DNA of 64,000 nucleotides from Opitutales bacterium. Its GTDB lineage: Bacteria > Verrucomicrobiota > Verrucomicrobiia > Opitutales > UBA953. Positions within the stretch are counted from its first letter, which is position 1, and each line of letters begins with the position of its first letter. This document shows, one piece after another, positions 1 to 8,600 of this stretch. The notes under the pieces are model-generated. The model saw only the letters and a list, made by a program, of their open reading frames with translations. It did not search any database and was not told where the DNA came from. The position numbers were made by a program, and so were the translations under genes. The DNA lies in the NCBI GenBank assembly GCA_017440935.1, contig JAFSAO010000022.1, positions 124,001 to 188,000 of the forward strand, written 5' to 3'.

Positions 1-353
1 CTTCCCGCGACTGGGCGGCGAAGGGTGCCGCGCTTCTCGGCGTGCGCGCAGTCGTGGCGCAGAGCTTTGAACGCATCCACCGCTCAAATCTTATCGGTAT
101 GGGCGTGCTCCCGCTCGAATTTACAAACGGCGAAAGCGCGGAATCGCTCGGGATCGACGGCACGGAAACTTTCGACATCGAAGGTTTGGAAAATCCTGTG
201 AAGCCGAAGCAAAACGTCACGCTCGTGATTCGCCGCGCCAACGGCGAAGTCGCCAAGACGACCTTGCTTTGCCGCATCGACACGCTCGCGGAATCGCATT
301 ACCTCGCCAACGGCGGCATCCTCCAATACGTCCTCCGCAAAATCTTGGGCTAA
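1..353 (+). CDS. acnA: Aconitate hydratase, C-terminal end (partial)
   Basis: This is the 3' end of an aconitase, the TCA-cycle enzyme that interconverts citrate and isocitrate through a [4Fe-4S] cluster. The reading frame is open from base 3 and enters the window from the left. It shows the C-terminal swivel-domain signature SRDWAAKG, then [20 protein letters not shown], where the SRDWAAKG and [12 protein letters not shown] segments carry substrate-binding Ser and Arg residues in the family. The wording matches the AcnA/IRP1 type rather than AcnB. The 4Fe-4S cysteines lie outside the window. A strong intrinsic terminator follows the stop codon, so this is the end of its transcript. Confidence 0.95.
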   Translation, partial: SRDWAAKGAALLGVRAVVAQSFERIHRSNLIGMGVLPLEFTNGESAESLGIDGTETFDIEGLENPVKPKQNVTLVIRRANGEVAKTTLLCRIDTLAESHYLANGGILQYVLRKILG

Positions 354-370
354 GCCCAAACTTTCCCGAA

Positions 371-404
371 AAACTCTCCCCAAACAGTGGGGAGAGTTTT
401 TTTT
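371..404 (+). terminator. Rho-independent terminator of acnA
   Basis: CTCTCCCC (374-381) pairs perfectly with GGGGAGAG (389-396) around a 7-nt loop. The stem is extended by AAA/TTT and followed by eight T. It lies 18 bp after the aconitase stop codon. It does not use the CGGGAACG word found in many other terminators here. Confidence 0.9.
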
Positions 405-483
405 GGGCATTAAGGGAATTGGCGCTTCTTTCGGAAACCTTAATCGCAAAAGAACAAGGAGAAAGAAAATTTCTTCCAAAGGA

Positions 484-511
484 GGACAGCCGTCTCGGCT
501 GTCCCTTTTTT
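484..511 (+). terminator. GGACAGCC hairpin with T tract
   Basis: An 8-bp perfect stem (484-491 with 497-504) closes a GTCTC loop and is followed by seven T. A closely related sequence, GGACAGCCGAGACGGCTG, is at 50824-50841, so this is probably a dispersed short palindrome that can act as a terminator. No gene is known to read into it, so the terminator role is inferred. Confidence 0.5.
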
Positions 512-822
512 TGTTTTATAGGAAATTCAAAAGTCTCGAAGAGGCTTAACAATAATAACCCCATGCGAAGCGAGCAACGCGAGCGGAGCTTTGGGACAGC
601 AAACTGACAAAACTGCGCCGCGGGAACGACACCGTTGCTCCCTGACGCACTCGCGGCGCAATGAAACAACGACGGGTTGCACCCCTACAGGGTGCGGCTG
701 GCGACGTTCCTTTTCGTAGGGTTGCGCTTCGCTTACCCTACGCTGAAGAATTGCGCCCCTTTGGGGCAAAAACCGAAAGATTATCCCTTAAGATTTCCTC
801 AAAGACGAATTTCTGGAGGTAG

Positions 823-846
823 CCAAATGGTTTTGGCGGGTTTGAG
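823..846. repeat. Left copy of a 24-bp direct repeat flanking the restriction island
   Basis: The 24 bases are identical to 9095-9118, the last eight codons of the nuclease gene on the minus strand. Read on the minus strand, this copy encodes LKPAKTIW and then runs on as LPPEIRL before a stop. In the right copy a stop codon follows W directly. This is what an insertion at the 3' end of the nuclease gene would leave behind. No integrase gene is present, so the mechanism is open. Confidence 0.75.
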
Positions 847-892
847 CTCGTGCGGTTTTTGTTACCTTTTCGGAAGATAACTGAAGAAAATC

Positions 893-923
893 CTTACTTT
901 TTAAACAAAAAACTTACTTTTTA
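893..923 (+). promoter_or_regulatory. Two CTTACTTTTTA direct repeats upstream of hsdM
   Basis: Identical 11-mers start at 893 and 913, so they are 20 bp apart, about two helical turns. A related CTTACTG follows at 943. They lie in the AT-rich segment about 210 bp before hsdM. Spaced direct repeats of this kind can be operator sites; no regulator gene is beside them. The role is a guess from position and spacing. Confidence 0.35.
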
Positions 924-1131
924 CTGTTTTTTATATTTTTTTCTTACTGTGATTCGGAGAGCGCTTTTTGAGGATTTTTTGCTTTTGTCGGGACTGTTTC
1001 CTGCAAGTTCGCTTTTGCGTTCCCGCGCGGAATTTGTTGTCATTTTAGCAAAGTGAAACCACTTCAATCTTCTTAACGCAAAACGGAGACTTATCCTACC
1101 CAAACACAATACGTCTGAAGGCGGGCACAAT

Positions 1132-2745
1132 ATGGCAAAAGCAACGAAGAAAAAGACTGACGATAAAATCAATTTAGACGCGATTCTGTTCAAGTGTCGG
1201 GATATCCTGCGCAAAGCCCGCAATTCCGGATCGTTTTTTGAAAAGCGCGACATGATGCTGACGCTCGTGTTCCTGCGCTTCATCGGCGAAAAATTTGAAG
1301 ACGGAATCAAAAAGCTACGCAAAGACTTAATTGCTCAAGGTCTTGACCCGGACGATGAAGAAATCTTTGCGGCATTTTTCGATGACGCTACCTTTACGGA
1401 CGGCACCTATAATCTTCCCGCAGAAGCGCGTTGGTCCACGATTATTAACACTCCCGCACCCAAACTGAACGTCGCCCTCGATACCGCTCTGCACAGCATC
1501 GCGACCGGCAGTGCCCAGCTGAAAGGTTGCTTCGTGGAAGGCACGTTCACTACGCGCAACCTCGCCGCCAACGACATCAAACAAATCGTCGACGAGGTCA
1601 ACAAAATCAGCCACAAGGCATTCGGCGAAGAGAAAGACCTCATCGGACGGGTTTACGAATACTTCCTCAAAGAATTTGCCGTCAACGCGACCAAGGAAGA
1701 GGGCGAATATTACACGCCGCACGATGTCGTCCAGCTCATCGCTTCGATGATTGAGCCTTTTGACGGCACGCTTTACGATCCCTGTTGCGGCTCGGGCGGT
1801 ATGTTTGTCCAAAGCACCGACCTCATCAGAGAAAAGCGCGGCGACATCAGCCGCATCAATGTTTACGGGCAGGAAAAAGAGGCGGCGACTTATCGCCTCG
1901 CTAAAATGAATCTCGCCCTGCGCGGGATCAGCCACAACCTCGGCGGCGAAAGCGATTCCACCTTTACGCACGATCTGCACAAAGGGCTCTACTTCAACTA
2001 CATCATGGCAAACCCGCCTTTTAATCTCAAAGGCTGGTATGATGAAAACCTGAAAAACGACTCCCGCTGGGCAAACTACGCCACGCCGCCCGAGAGCAAC
2101 GCCAACTATGCTTGGATTTTGCATATGCTTTCCCACTTGAAGCCGTTGGACGGTGTTGCCGGATTCCTGCTTGCGAACGGCGCGCTCGGCGACAGCGACA
2201 CCGTGGAAATCCGCAAAAAGCTGATTCAGAACGACAAAGTCGAAGCCGTCATTATCCTCCCGCGGGAACTCTTTATCACCACGGACATCAGCGTTACCCT
2301 TTGGATTTTGAACCAAAACAAAAAAGGCGGGAAATACCACGGGCGCAATCTGCGCAACCGCGAAGGCGAAATCCTCTTTATGGACCTGCGCACTTGGACG
2401 GATAATCCCGTGAAAAACGAAGGAAAGAAAAAAGTGCTTTTAGACGCCACCCAAATCCGCCGCGCCGCCGACATCTACCACACTTGGCAAAGCGCGGGAA
2501 CGGACGGGAACGCGTATGCCGTTCCCGAGCTCTATCGCAGCGTCGGCATCAGGGAAATCGAGGCGCAAGGCTGGAGCCTCGTTCCCAGCAAATACATCGA
2601 GTTCATCGACCACGACATGTATATCGACTTTCCCGCCGAAATGGCTCGCATCCAAAAAGAAATGCGGGAACTCATGGCTCTCGAAAAACAGTCTCAGAAA
2701 ATGCTCGCAGACGCATTCAAAGGAATCGGATATGGCATTGAGTAG
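1132..2745 (+). CDS. hsdM: Type I restriction-modification system, methyltransferase subunit HsdM
   Basis: HsdM is the N6-adenine methyltransferase subunit of a type I system; two HsdM and one HsdS form the core methylase. The N-terminal part (about residues 10-140) is the HsdM N-terminal helical domain. The SAM-binding motif I, DPCCGSGGMF, is near residue 217, and the catalytic motif IV, NPPF, is near residue 294. The 537-aa length is normal. The start ATG at 1132 begins MAKATKKKTDDKIN. The stop codon lies inside the start of hsdS (14-bp overlap), so M and S are translationally coupled. CGGGAACG words occur near 2493 and 2505. The gene is intact and should be active. Confidence 0.95.
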   Translation: MAKATKKKTDDKINLDAILFKCRDILRKARNSGSFFEKRDMMLTLVFLRFIGEKFEDGIKKLRKDLIAQGLDPDDEEIFAAFFDDATFTDGTYNLPAEARWSTIINTPAPKLNVALDTALHSIATGSAQLKGCFVEGTFTTRNLAANDIKQIVDEVNKISHKAFGEEKDLIGRVYEYFLKEFAVNATKEEGEYYTPHDVVQLIASMIEPFDGTLYDPCCGSGGMFVQSTDLIREKRGDISRINVYGQEKEAATYRLAKMNLALRGISHNLGGESDSTFTHDLHKGLYFNYIMANPPFNLKGWYDENLKNDSRWANYATPPESNANYAWILHMLSHLKPLDGVAGFLLANGALGDSDTVEIRKKLIQNDKVEAVIILPRELFITTDISVTLWILNQNKKGGKYHGRNLRNREGEILFMDLRTWTDNPVKNEGKKKVLLDATQIRRAADIYHTWQSAGTDGNAYAVPELYRSVGIREIEAQGWSLVPSKYIEFIDHDMYIDFPAEMARIQKEMRELMALEKQSQKMLADAFKGIGYGIE

Positions 2746-3874
2746 ATATAAACTTGGCGAGTTGATTAAGGTTGTCGACGAACGTAATACCTACGGAATC
2801 AAAGATTTTTACGGCATAAACATCGACAAGGAATTTATGCCTACAGTTGCCAATACCGAAGGGCTTGATGAAAGCAATTATAAGGTTGTTCGAGAGAATC
2901 GATTTGTTTTTAGCGGTATGCAAACGGGGCGCGACGAGTGCATTAGGATAGGTATGTACTTGGGGAAAACGCCAATAATCGTATCTCCCGCTTACACGAC
3001 CTTTGAAATCAACGCCACGGATGCTGTATTGCCGACATACTTTTTTATGATTTTCCTTTCTAAGGAAAAAGATCGCCTTGGTTGGTTTTATAGCGACGGG
3101 AGCATTCGCTCTAACTTGGATTGGGACAGATTCTGCGACATGGAGCTCAATCTTCCCGACCTTCCCACGCAGCAAAAATACGTCGACATCTACAAAGCGA
3201 TGGTCGCCAATCAGCAATGCTACGAACGCGGTCTGGAAGATTTAAAACTTGGAATTGATGCCGTTGTTGACGAAATTAAACATAAATCAGAAACAACGCT
3301 TGTCCGCGAATTACTGAAAGAAGTTGATGTTCGTAATGAGAGCGGTGAAATCACAATTGCGCACGGCATAAACATTGCAAAACAGTTCATGCCGTCTGTC
3401 GCAGACATCAACGGAGTAGATTTGACAAAGTATAAACTCGTCGAAAAAAATCAGTTTGCTTTTTCCGGAATGCAAACGGGGCGGGATGAATGTATCAGGA
3501 TTGCTTTGAACAAGGCGGGAACGCCTATCATTATTTCTCCGGCCTACACGGTTTTTGAACGTAAGAACGACACTGTTCTCGAAGAATACATCTTGATGTG
3601 GTTTTCCCGAGGAGAAAGCGATCGTCGTGGGTGGTTTATGAGTGATTCGAGCATCCGGTCTAATCTTGATTTAGATCGGTTTTACGAAACACAACTCCCG
3701 ATTCCGGACAAGGACGTCCAAAAATCCATCGTCGATATTTACAACGTTTACACCGAACGAAAACGCATCAACGAACAACTAAAATCACAAATCAAAAACA
3801 TCTGCCCGATTCTAACCCGGGGCAGTTTGGAAGAAAATTTGGACAAGGAAAGAGGTAAAAACTATGAATTTTAA
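2732..3874 (+). CDS. hsdS: Type I restriction-modification system, specificity subunit HsdS
   Basis: HsdS binds DNA and sets the target of the type I enzyme with two target-recognition domains (TRDs) separated by helical spacers. I chose the ATG at 2732, giving MALSRYKLGEL and 380 aa. The open frame extends upstream to 2516 only because it overlaps hsdM in another frame. The two halves, about residues 5-185 and 190-370, are clear repeats of each other. Both carry FSGMQTGRDECIRI, a GINI..(E/Q)FMP(T/S)VA segment and a (S/D)GW(F)...S.IRSNLD.DRF segment. Near-identical TRDs predict that the two half-sites are the same sequence in inverted order. It overlaps the next gene by 11 bp. Confidence 0.93.
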   Translation: MALSRYKLGELIKVVDERNTYGIKDFYGINIDKEFMPTVANTEGLDESNYKVVRENRFVFSGMQTGRDECIRIGMYLGKTPIIVSPAYTTFEINATDAVLPTYFFMIFLSKEKDRLGWFYSDGSIRSNLDWDRFCDMELNLPDLPTQQKYVDIYKAMVANQQCYERGLEDLKLGIDAVVDEIKHKSETTLVRELLKEVDVRNESGEITIAHGINIAKQFMPSVADINGVDLTKYKLVEKNQFAFSGMQTGRDECIRIALNKAGTPIIISPAYTVFERKNDTVLEEYILMWFSRGESDRRGWFMSDSSIRSNLDLDRFYETQLPIPDKDVQKSIVDIYNVYTERKRINEQLKSQIKNICPILTRGSLEENLDKERGKNYEF

Positions 3875-4490
3875 ATATTACGATGTGTTATCACGTCTCG
3901 TTGTAGGGTATATTTTATTGGTCGTTGGCTTGTTCTCTTTTAACGTCAAATATAATAGCGATTATACCGTTGCATATTTTGCCGTAGCATTTTTGTGCGG
4001 TTATATAGTTAACGCCGTAGGTAGCTTATTTGAGCCCCTCTATTATTTCACAATAGGCGGAAAACCATCTACACGATTGTTAAATGAAAACAAAGAAACG
4101 CATTGTTGGATTTATTATCTTTTTATCCCTAAAAATAAAGGAATAAAAAAAGTTCGTTTTTATGAAACGGAAAAAGTTAGGAAATTATTGATGAATGGAT
4201 TGGAAAGTGAAAATCCTTCGGAAGATAGGCTGTTCAGCAAAGCTATGCGAGGAGTTAATGGAGGTGAAAGTTCAAGAGTTTCGGACTTTAATGCCCACTA
4301 TGCATTAGCAAGGACGGTCCTTACGGCTGTTTTAATTTCAACGGTATTGATTATCTCTTCTTACCCATGTTATGGGAAATCGTATTTGCTAATAGTGGTC
4401 TTATTAATCTGTTGGAATAGATACAGGGAGCGAGCGTATTATTATGCAAGAGAAGTGCTGAATGAATATTTAAAGAAAAACGAAAAGTAA
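3864..4490 (+). CDS. Four-helix membrane protein inside the type I RM operon, unknown family
   Basis: I do not recognise this 208-aa protein. It has two N-terminal membrane helices (about residues 9-28 and 33-60) and two C-terminal ones (about 148-166 and 170-185). Between them is a polar loop of about 85 residues that is probably cytoplasmic, rich in Lys and Glu. Its ATG overlaps the hsdS stop by 11 bp, with an AAAGAGG ribosome-binding site just upstream, so it is coupled to hsdS. The MBL-fold gene starts 6 bp after its stop. The DNA is much more AT-rich than the surrounding chromosome and has no CGGGAACG word, which suggests recent acquisition. The small-membrane-effector layout fits a defence or abortive-infection role, but that is inference. 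Confidence 0.8.
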   Translation: MNFKYYDVLSRLVVGYILLVVGLFSFNVKYNSDYTVAYFAVAFLCGYIVNAVGSLFEPLYYFTIGGKPSTRLLNENKETHCWIYYLFIPKNKGIKKVRFYETEKVRKLLMNGLESENPSEDRLFSKAMRGVNGGESSRVSDFNAHYALARTVLTAVLISTVLIISSYPCYGKSYLLIVVLLICWNRYRERAYYYAREVLNEYLKKNEK

Positions 4491-4496
4491 AATGTT

Positions 4497-5345
4497 ATGG
4501 CAAAAATAGCGACAATGACGATTTGGAATGTGCAATTAGGATTAGCCGTTCATGTAAAAGCTCCTAACGGGAAATATATTATTATAGACCTCGGTACGGG
4601 GACTCAAGAAAGCGGGAATACTTCTCCTCTTACAAAAAGGAAGAGTGATTATATAGCATACATGATAATAACCCATCCACACCTTGATCATATCGATGAT
4701 ATTTTGTGCTTCGATGACAATCCTCCCAAAATTTTGCATAGAGTAAAGTCATTGACGAATGATGAGGTCATGAAGAATGTTCAAGAGTGCGATAAGGAAA
4801 AATTTAAGAAGTATTGTAGTATTAATGATCAATACACTTTGCCGGTTAATCCTGGAAATGAAAACTACACCGGGAATCCTGACAATTATGGTGGGTTGTC
4901 AATTCAAACATTTTCCACATCAGACTGCGATCATTCCAATTTTAATAACTTCAGCATAGTAACGATTTTCACATTGTCTGGAGTTAAAGTTGTGGTATGC
5001 GGGGATAACGAAACAGCCTCTTTAGAAATACTTATGAAACAAAGTGATTTTAAGGATGCGGTTAGGAATGCAGATGTGTTGGTTGCTCCGCATCACGGAA
5101 GAGAGTCTGCATATCATCCAGAGTTTGTTGAATTGGTAAATCCGAGAATTACCGTTATTTCTGATACCAAGAACACAGAGACGAGTGCTTCTAATAAATA
5201 TAGCGAAAAGAGTCGAGGTTGGAAAGTCGGTGGGGAGGATCGGTCTTGTTTAACGACTCGAAAAGATGGGGACATAGAGGTGAATTTTGGGGAAAGTGAC
5301 GATCCAAAATATTCAGGGGCGCTATATATAAAAACGAATCGATAG
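4497..5345 (+). CDS. Metallo-beta-lactamase-fold hydrolase, ComEC-like, inside the type I RM operon
   Basis: This is a soluble 282-aa metallo-beta-lactamase-fold protein. Metal-binding motifs are visible: HPHLDH at residues 60-65, a GDN with Asp near residue 170, and the APHHG motif with His at about 199-200. The APHHG motif is typical of the ComEC/Rec2 C-terminal nuclease-like branch. It lacks the ComEC membrane competence domain and any signal peptide. It follows the four-helix membrane gene by 6 bp and precedes hsdR, so the pair interrupts the usual hsdM-hsdS-hsdR order. The substrate could be a nucleic acid or a nucleotide messenger; the sequence alone does not decide. AT-rich composition marks it with its partner as foreign. 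Confidence 0.88.
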   Translation: MAKIATMTIWNVQLGLAVHVKAPNGKYIIIDLGTGTQESGNTSPLTKRKSDYIAYMIITHPHLDHIDDILCFDDNPPKILHRVKSLTNDEVMKNVQECDKEKFKKYCSINDQYTLPVNPGNENYTGNPDNYGGLSIQTFSTSDCDHSNFNNFSIVTIFTLSGVKVVVCGDNETASLEILMKQSDFKDAVRNADVLVAPHHGRESAYHPEFVELVNPRITVISDTKNTETSASNKYSEKSRGWKVGGEDRSCLTTRKDGDIEVNFGESDDPKYSGALYIKTNR

Positions 5346-5606
5346 CCCTAATCTCTCCGTCTGCTTTTATACGCCCTCCGTCTTTTGAAAATTTGGAAAA
5401 CCATGCCTGTTTCTCCGACTAAATCATTCAGTTTTCTTACTTATAAAAGTGGTTGTTTCCATTTTGGAAATACCCACTTTTAGCGGAGCAGGTTGCGGCA
5501 GACAGAAAAGCCGTGGAAGATTTAATAAACTCCGGAAAATTACCAGCGATTTTGACAAAGAAGTGCGGAAAATGCTTGAGCAATCCGGAAGCGAGTGAGG
5601 CGGGAA
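5346..5606 (+). other. Gap before hsdR with a long palindrome and a doubtful small reading frame
   Basis: After the MBL gene there is no T-rich terminator. An 18-bp imperfect palindrome spans 5444-5482, with arms TAAAAGTGG and CCACTTTTA and an inner TTTCCA/TGGAAA. From 5453 an ATG frame (MFPFWKYPLLAEQVAADRKA) runs 67 codons into hsdR. A second frame ends with DFDKEVRKMLEQSGSE at 5597, just before hsdR. The switch between them would need a frameshift. Either frame may be the relic of a small gene, or neither is real. Confidence 0.4.
5444..5482. repeat. Eighteen-base-pair imperfect palindrome before hsdR
   Basis: Bases 5444-5452 pair with 5474-5482, and 5454-5461 pair with 5465-5472 with one G-T pair, around a TTT loop; one mismatch separates the two blocks. 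It is too long for a typical repressor half-site pair. It could be an mRNA hairpin between the MBL gene and hsdR, or a trace of a mobile element end. Confidence 0.6.
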
Positions 5607-8600
5607 ATGGCGAAGCTGAAAGAATACAACGGGCGGTTCTGCGAATCGGAATTTGAGAATGCGTTTATCTCGTTTTTAGAAGAAACGGGTTGGCATTATC
5701 TGCCCGGCGGGAGCGTCGCGCGAAGCCTGAAAACGGACGTTTTGTATGAGGACGACTTGGAGCAGTTTTTGAGTCGGGCGAATCCGGATTTGCTTTCGGA
5801 AGAGATCCGCGAGGTTATGAATTCCGTCCGCCTCGCGGGAGCGGAAAGTGAGTTCGCGACCTTGCACAAACTGTATGTGCAGATGGTAAACGGCGTGCAG
5901 TTTACGCCGCAAAGCGGCTTGGCGCGAATGGTTGCGCTTATTGATTTTGAGTGCCCGGGAAACAATATCTTTCGCGTCGTCAACCAGCTTGCCGTCGAAT
6001 ACGTGAACAATGGGCAACGGGAACTCCGCCGTCCGGACGTGCTTCTCTATGTCAACGGTTTGCCGCTGTGCGTCATTGAGCTGAAAAATCCGGCGGATGC
6101 GCGGGCGACGATTTACGATGCGTGGGAGCAAATCAACGTCCGCTATTGGCGAGATATTCCGCACCTGCTTCACTACTGTCCGCTGGCGTGTATTTCCGAC
6201 GGCGTGAAAACGCGCTTGGGAACGGTGCGCACGCCTTACGAGCATTTCTATGCCTGGCGGCGTGTGAACGACGGCGACAAGGTTTCGACGCTCCCGTTTG
6301 AGGAAACGCAGACCATGATTCGGGGCGTGTTTGCGCCCGAACGCTTTCTCGAAATTTTCCGGGACTATATTTATTTTCAGGACAGCGAATACGATTACGC
6401 CGAGCGGGAAATCGTGTGCCGCTATCCGCAGTTCTTTGCTTCCCGACTCTTGAAGCAGAGCATCGTCAAATCCGTGATTTCAAAAAGCGGGAAAGGCGGG
6501 ACTTACTTCGGCGCTACGGGGTGCGGGAAAACCTACACGATGGCGTTTCTTGCCCGGCAATTGGCGCTGCGCTGTGCGGACGTTCCCGCGATAGGTTCGC
6601 CGACCATCGTTATGATTGTGGACCGCGATGAATTGCAAAAGCAGGGCGCGAAGCTCTTTACCAAGAGCAAAGAATTTTTAAATTTGGGCGAGGTCTGCAT
6701 TGTCCCGAACAGGAAGGTGTTGCGGGAAGAGCTCGGCGCACGGGAAAGCGGCGGTTTTTACATTTGCACGATTCAGAAATTCTGTGATCGGGAAGACGAT
6801 AGGATCGGTCTGATTAACAGCCGGGCAAATATTATCTGTTTCTCCGACGAAGCCCACCGGACGCAGATTGAAAACGCGAAGAAGATTCAGTTCAGCAAAG
6901 ATGCGGACGAGAATATGCGTGCCGTCGTTTCCAAGCCCTACGCGAAAGTGTTGAAAGAGGCGTTGCCCAATGCGACGTTTGTCGGGTTCACGGGAACGCC
7001 GATTGCCGAAACGTATCAGACTTTCGGGGACGAAATTGACCGCTACACGATGGATCAGGCGGTTGCGGACGGACTAACCGTTTCCATCAAATATCATCCG
7101 CGCATTGCCAAAGTTTTGTTGGATCAGACAAAGATCAGGGAGATTGAGAATTACTATAAGAAGTGTGCGGATGACGGGGCGACGAGAGACGATATCGAAG
7201 CAAGTAAGCGTGCGATGAGCTCCATGGAGGTCATTCTTGGCGAACCGTCCCGCTTGGAGCGCCTTGCCGTTGACATTCACGATCATTATGTGTCTGCGTG
7301 TGAAAACGATCCCGGAAGAGTGCAAAAAGCCATGATCGTTTGTTCCGGCAGATCGATTGCCTATACGCTTCTGAAAAAATTCCAGGAAAAGTATCCCGAA
7401 TGGTTTGCGGAAAGGAAGGTGGCGGACGGAACCGTCGTTTCTGACGAGGAATTGCGTGAACTGAAGCCGATGCCTTTTATGGCGATGGTTTCAAGTGTCG
7501 GTAGCAACGATCCCGCAGAGATGTATAACTACCTTGGCGGAGTAAAGAACGGAGAGCGCTCGGAGGCGCTTGATGCCGCATTTAGGCAGGAAAACTCCAA
7601 CTTCCGAATCGTCATTGTGGTGGATATGTGGATTACCGGATTTGACGTTCCCGCGCTGACATACCTGTACAACGATAAGCCGCTGAAAAAGCATCTGTTA
7701 ATTCAAACCATCAGCCGGGTGAACAGAAAGTTTCCGGGCAAGGATTACGGTCTCATTGTCGATTACATCGGCATTCGGGACAACATGCGGGAAGCAATGA
7801 AACTCTATGGTGGAGATGCCTCTGTCGCCCCGTCTTCGGATGACGTGGAACAGGCGGCGGCAGTTTTCAGAGAAGAGTTGGAAATCCTCAAAAACCTTTT
7901 TGACGGGTATGATCTGAGTCCGTTCCTCATGCCCGACGGAGACCCGGCAGAACGTTATAGGCTTTTGGCAAAAGCGGCGGAATACGTCTTTATTTCCGCG
8001 CGGTTTCTGAATTCGGAAACAAATCGCGGGAAGAAAGTTTCCAAGGTTTCTTTCAAAACCTATTTTCTGAAAACCGTAAAAAGAATGCGCGCGGCATACG
8101 ACATTTGTCAGCCGTCCGGCGACCTCGGTGAAGAAGAATCCGCCCTGGCGCAGTGCTTTATGGCGATTGCCGGATTTGTCCGCAAGATGAGCGGAACGGA
8201 CACGGACATCGATACCGATACGATGAATCGTCGCGTCTCCGAAATGGTGGAACAAGCGCTGAAATATAATGATGTCGAAAGCATTCTTGATGACGGCGAG
8301 CAGGAAGATTTGTTCAGCCCCGAATTTTTTGAAAAGTTGGCGGATGTAAAAATGCCTGCCACGAAACTTGAAATGCTCGTGAAAATGCTTCGCAAACAGA
8401 TTCGGGAGTACGGGAAGACCAATCAAATGGCGGCGAAGAAATTCCAAGAAATGCTTGAAGAAACCGTCAGGCAATATCACGAAAGGAGAAAGCACCTCTC
8501 CGAAGAAGAAGCGGGAGAAACACAGGAACAGACCGCAAACGAAATTATTCGAAATGCGACAGAACAGGCACTTCAAATTTTAAAGAATATGAATGCCGAC

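Larger units (their letters stand above)
405..1131. other. Intergenic region with small palindromes upstream of the restriction island
   Basis: I see no convincing gene in this 0.7-kb stretch. It holds several small inverted repeats: a perfect GGACAGCC/GGCTGTCC hairpin at 484-504 followed by a T run, and CGTAGGGT/ACCCTACG at 715-722/735-742. It also has GCGAAGCGAGC-type runs near 567 and CGGGAACG words near 621 and 1019. Position 823-846 repeats the 3' end of the nuclease gene at 9095-9118. After about 885 the sequence becomes very AT-rich and probably contains the hsdM promoter. The short open frames here lack codon structure and homology I recognise. Confidence 0.6.

Noticed and set aside
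677-880. Short open frames between aconitase and hsdM
   Set aside because: They run through small palindromes and AT-rich sequence, with no ribosome-binding site, domain or codon pattern.
2516-2731. HsdS starting at 2516
   Set aside because: The extra 72 codons overlap hsdM in another frame and do not look like a TRD; ATG 2732 gives the usual N-terminus.
3516-6578. Absence of the CGGGAACG word as proof that the RM genes are foreign
   Set aside because: The start of rpoB has an equally long gap and hsdM and hsdR do contain the word, so absence alone is weak evidence. I rely on AT content and the flanking repeat.
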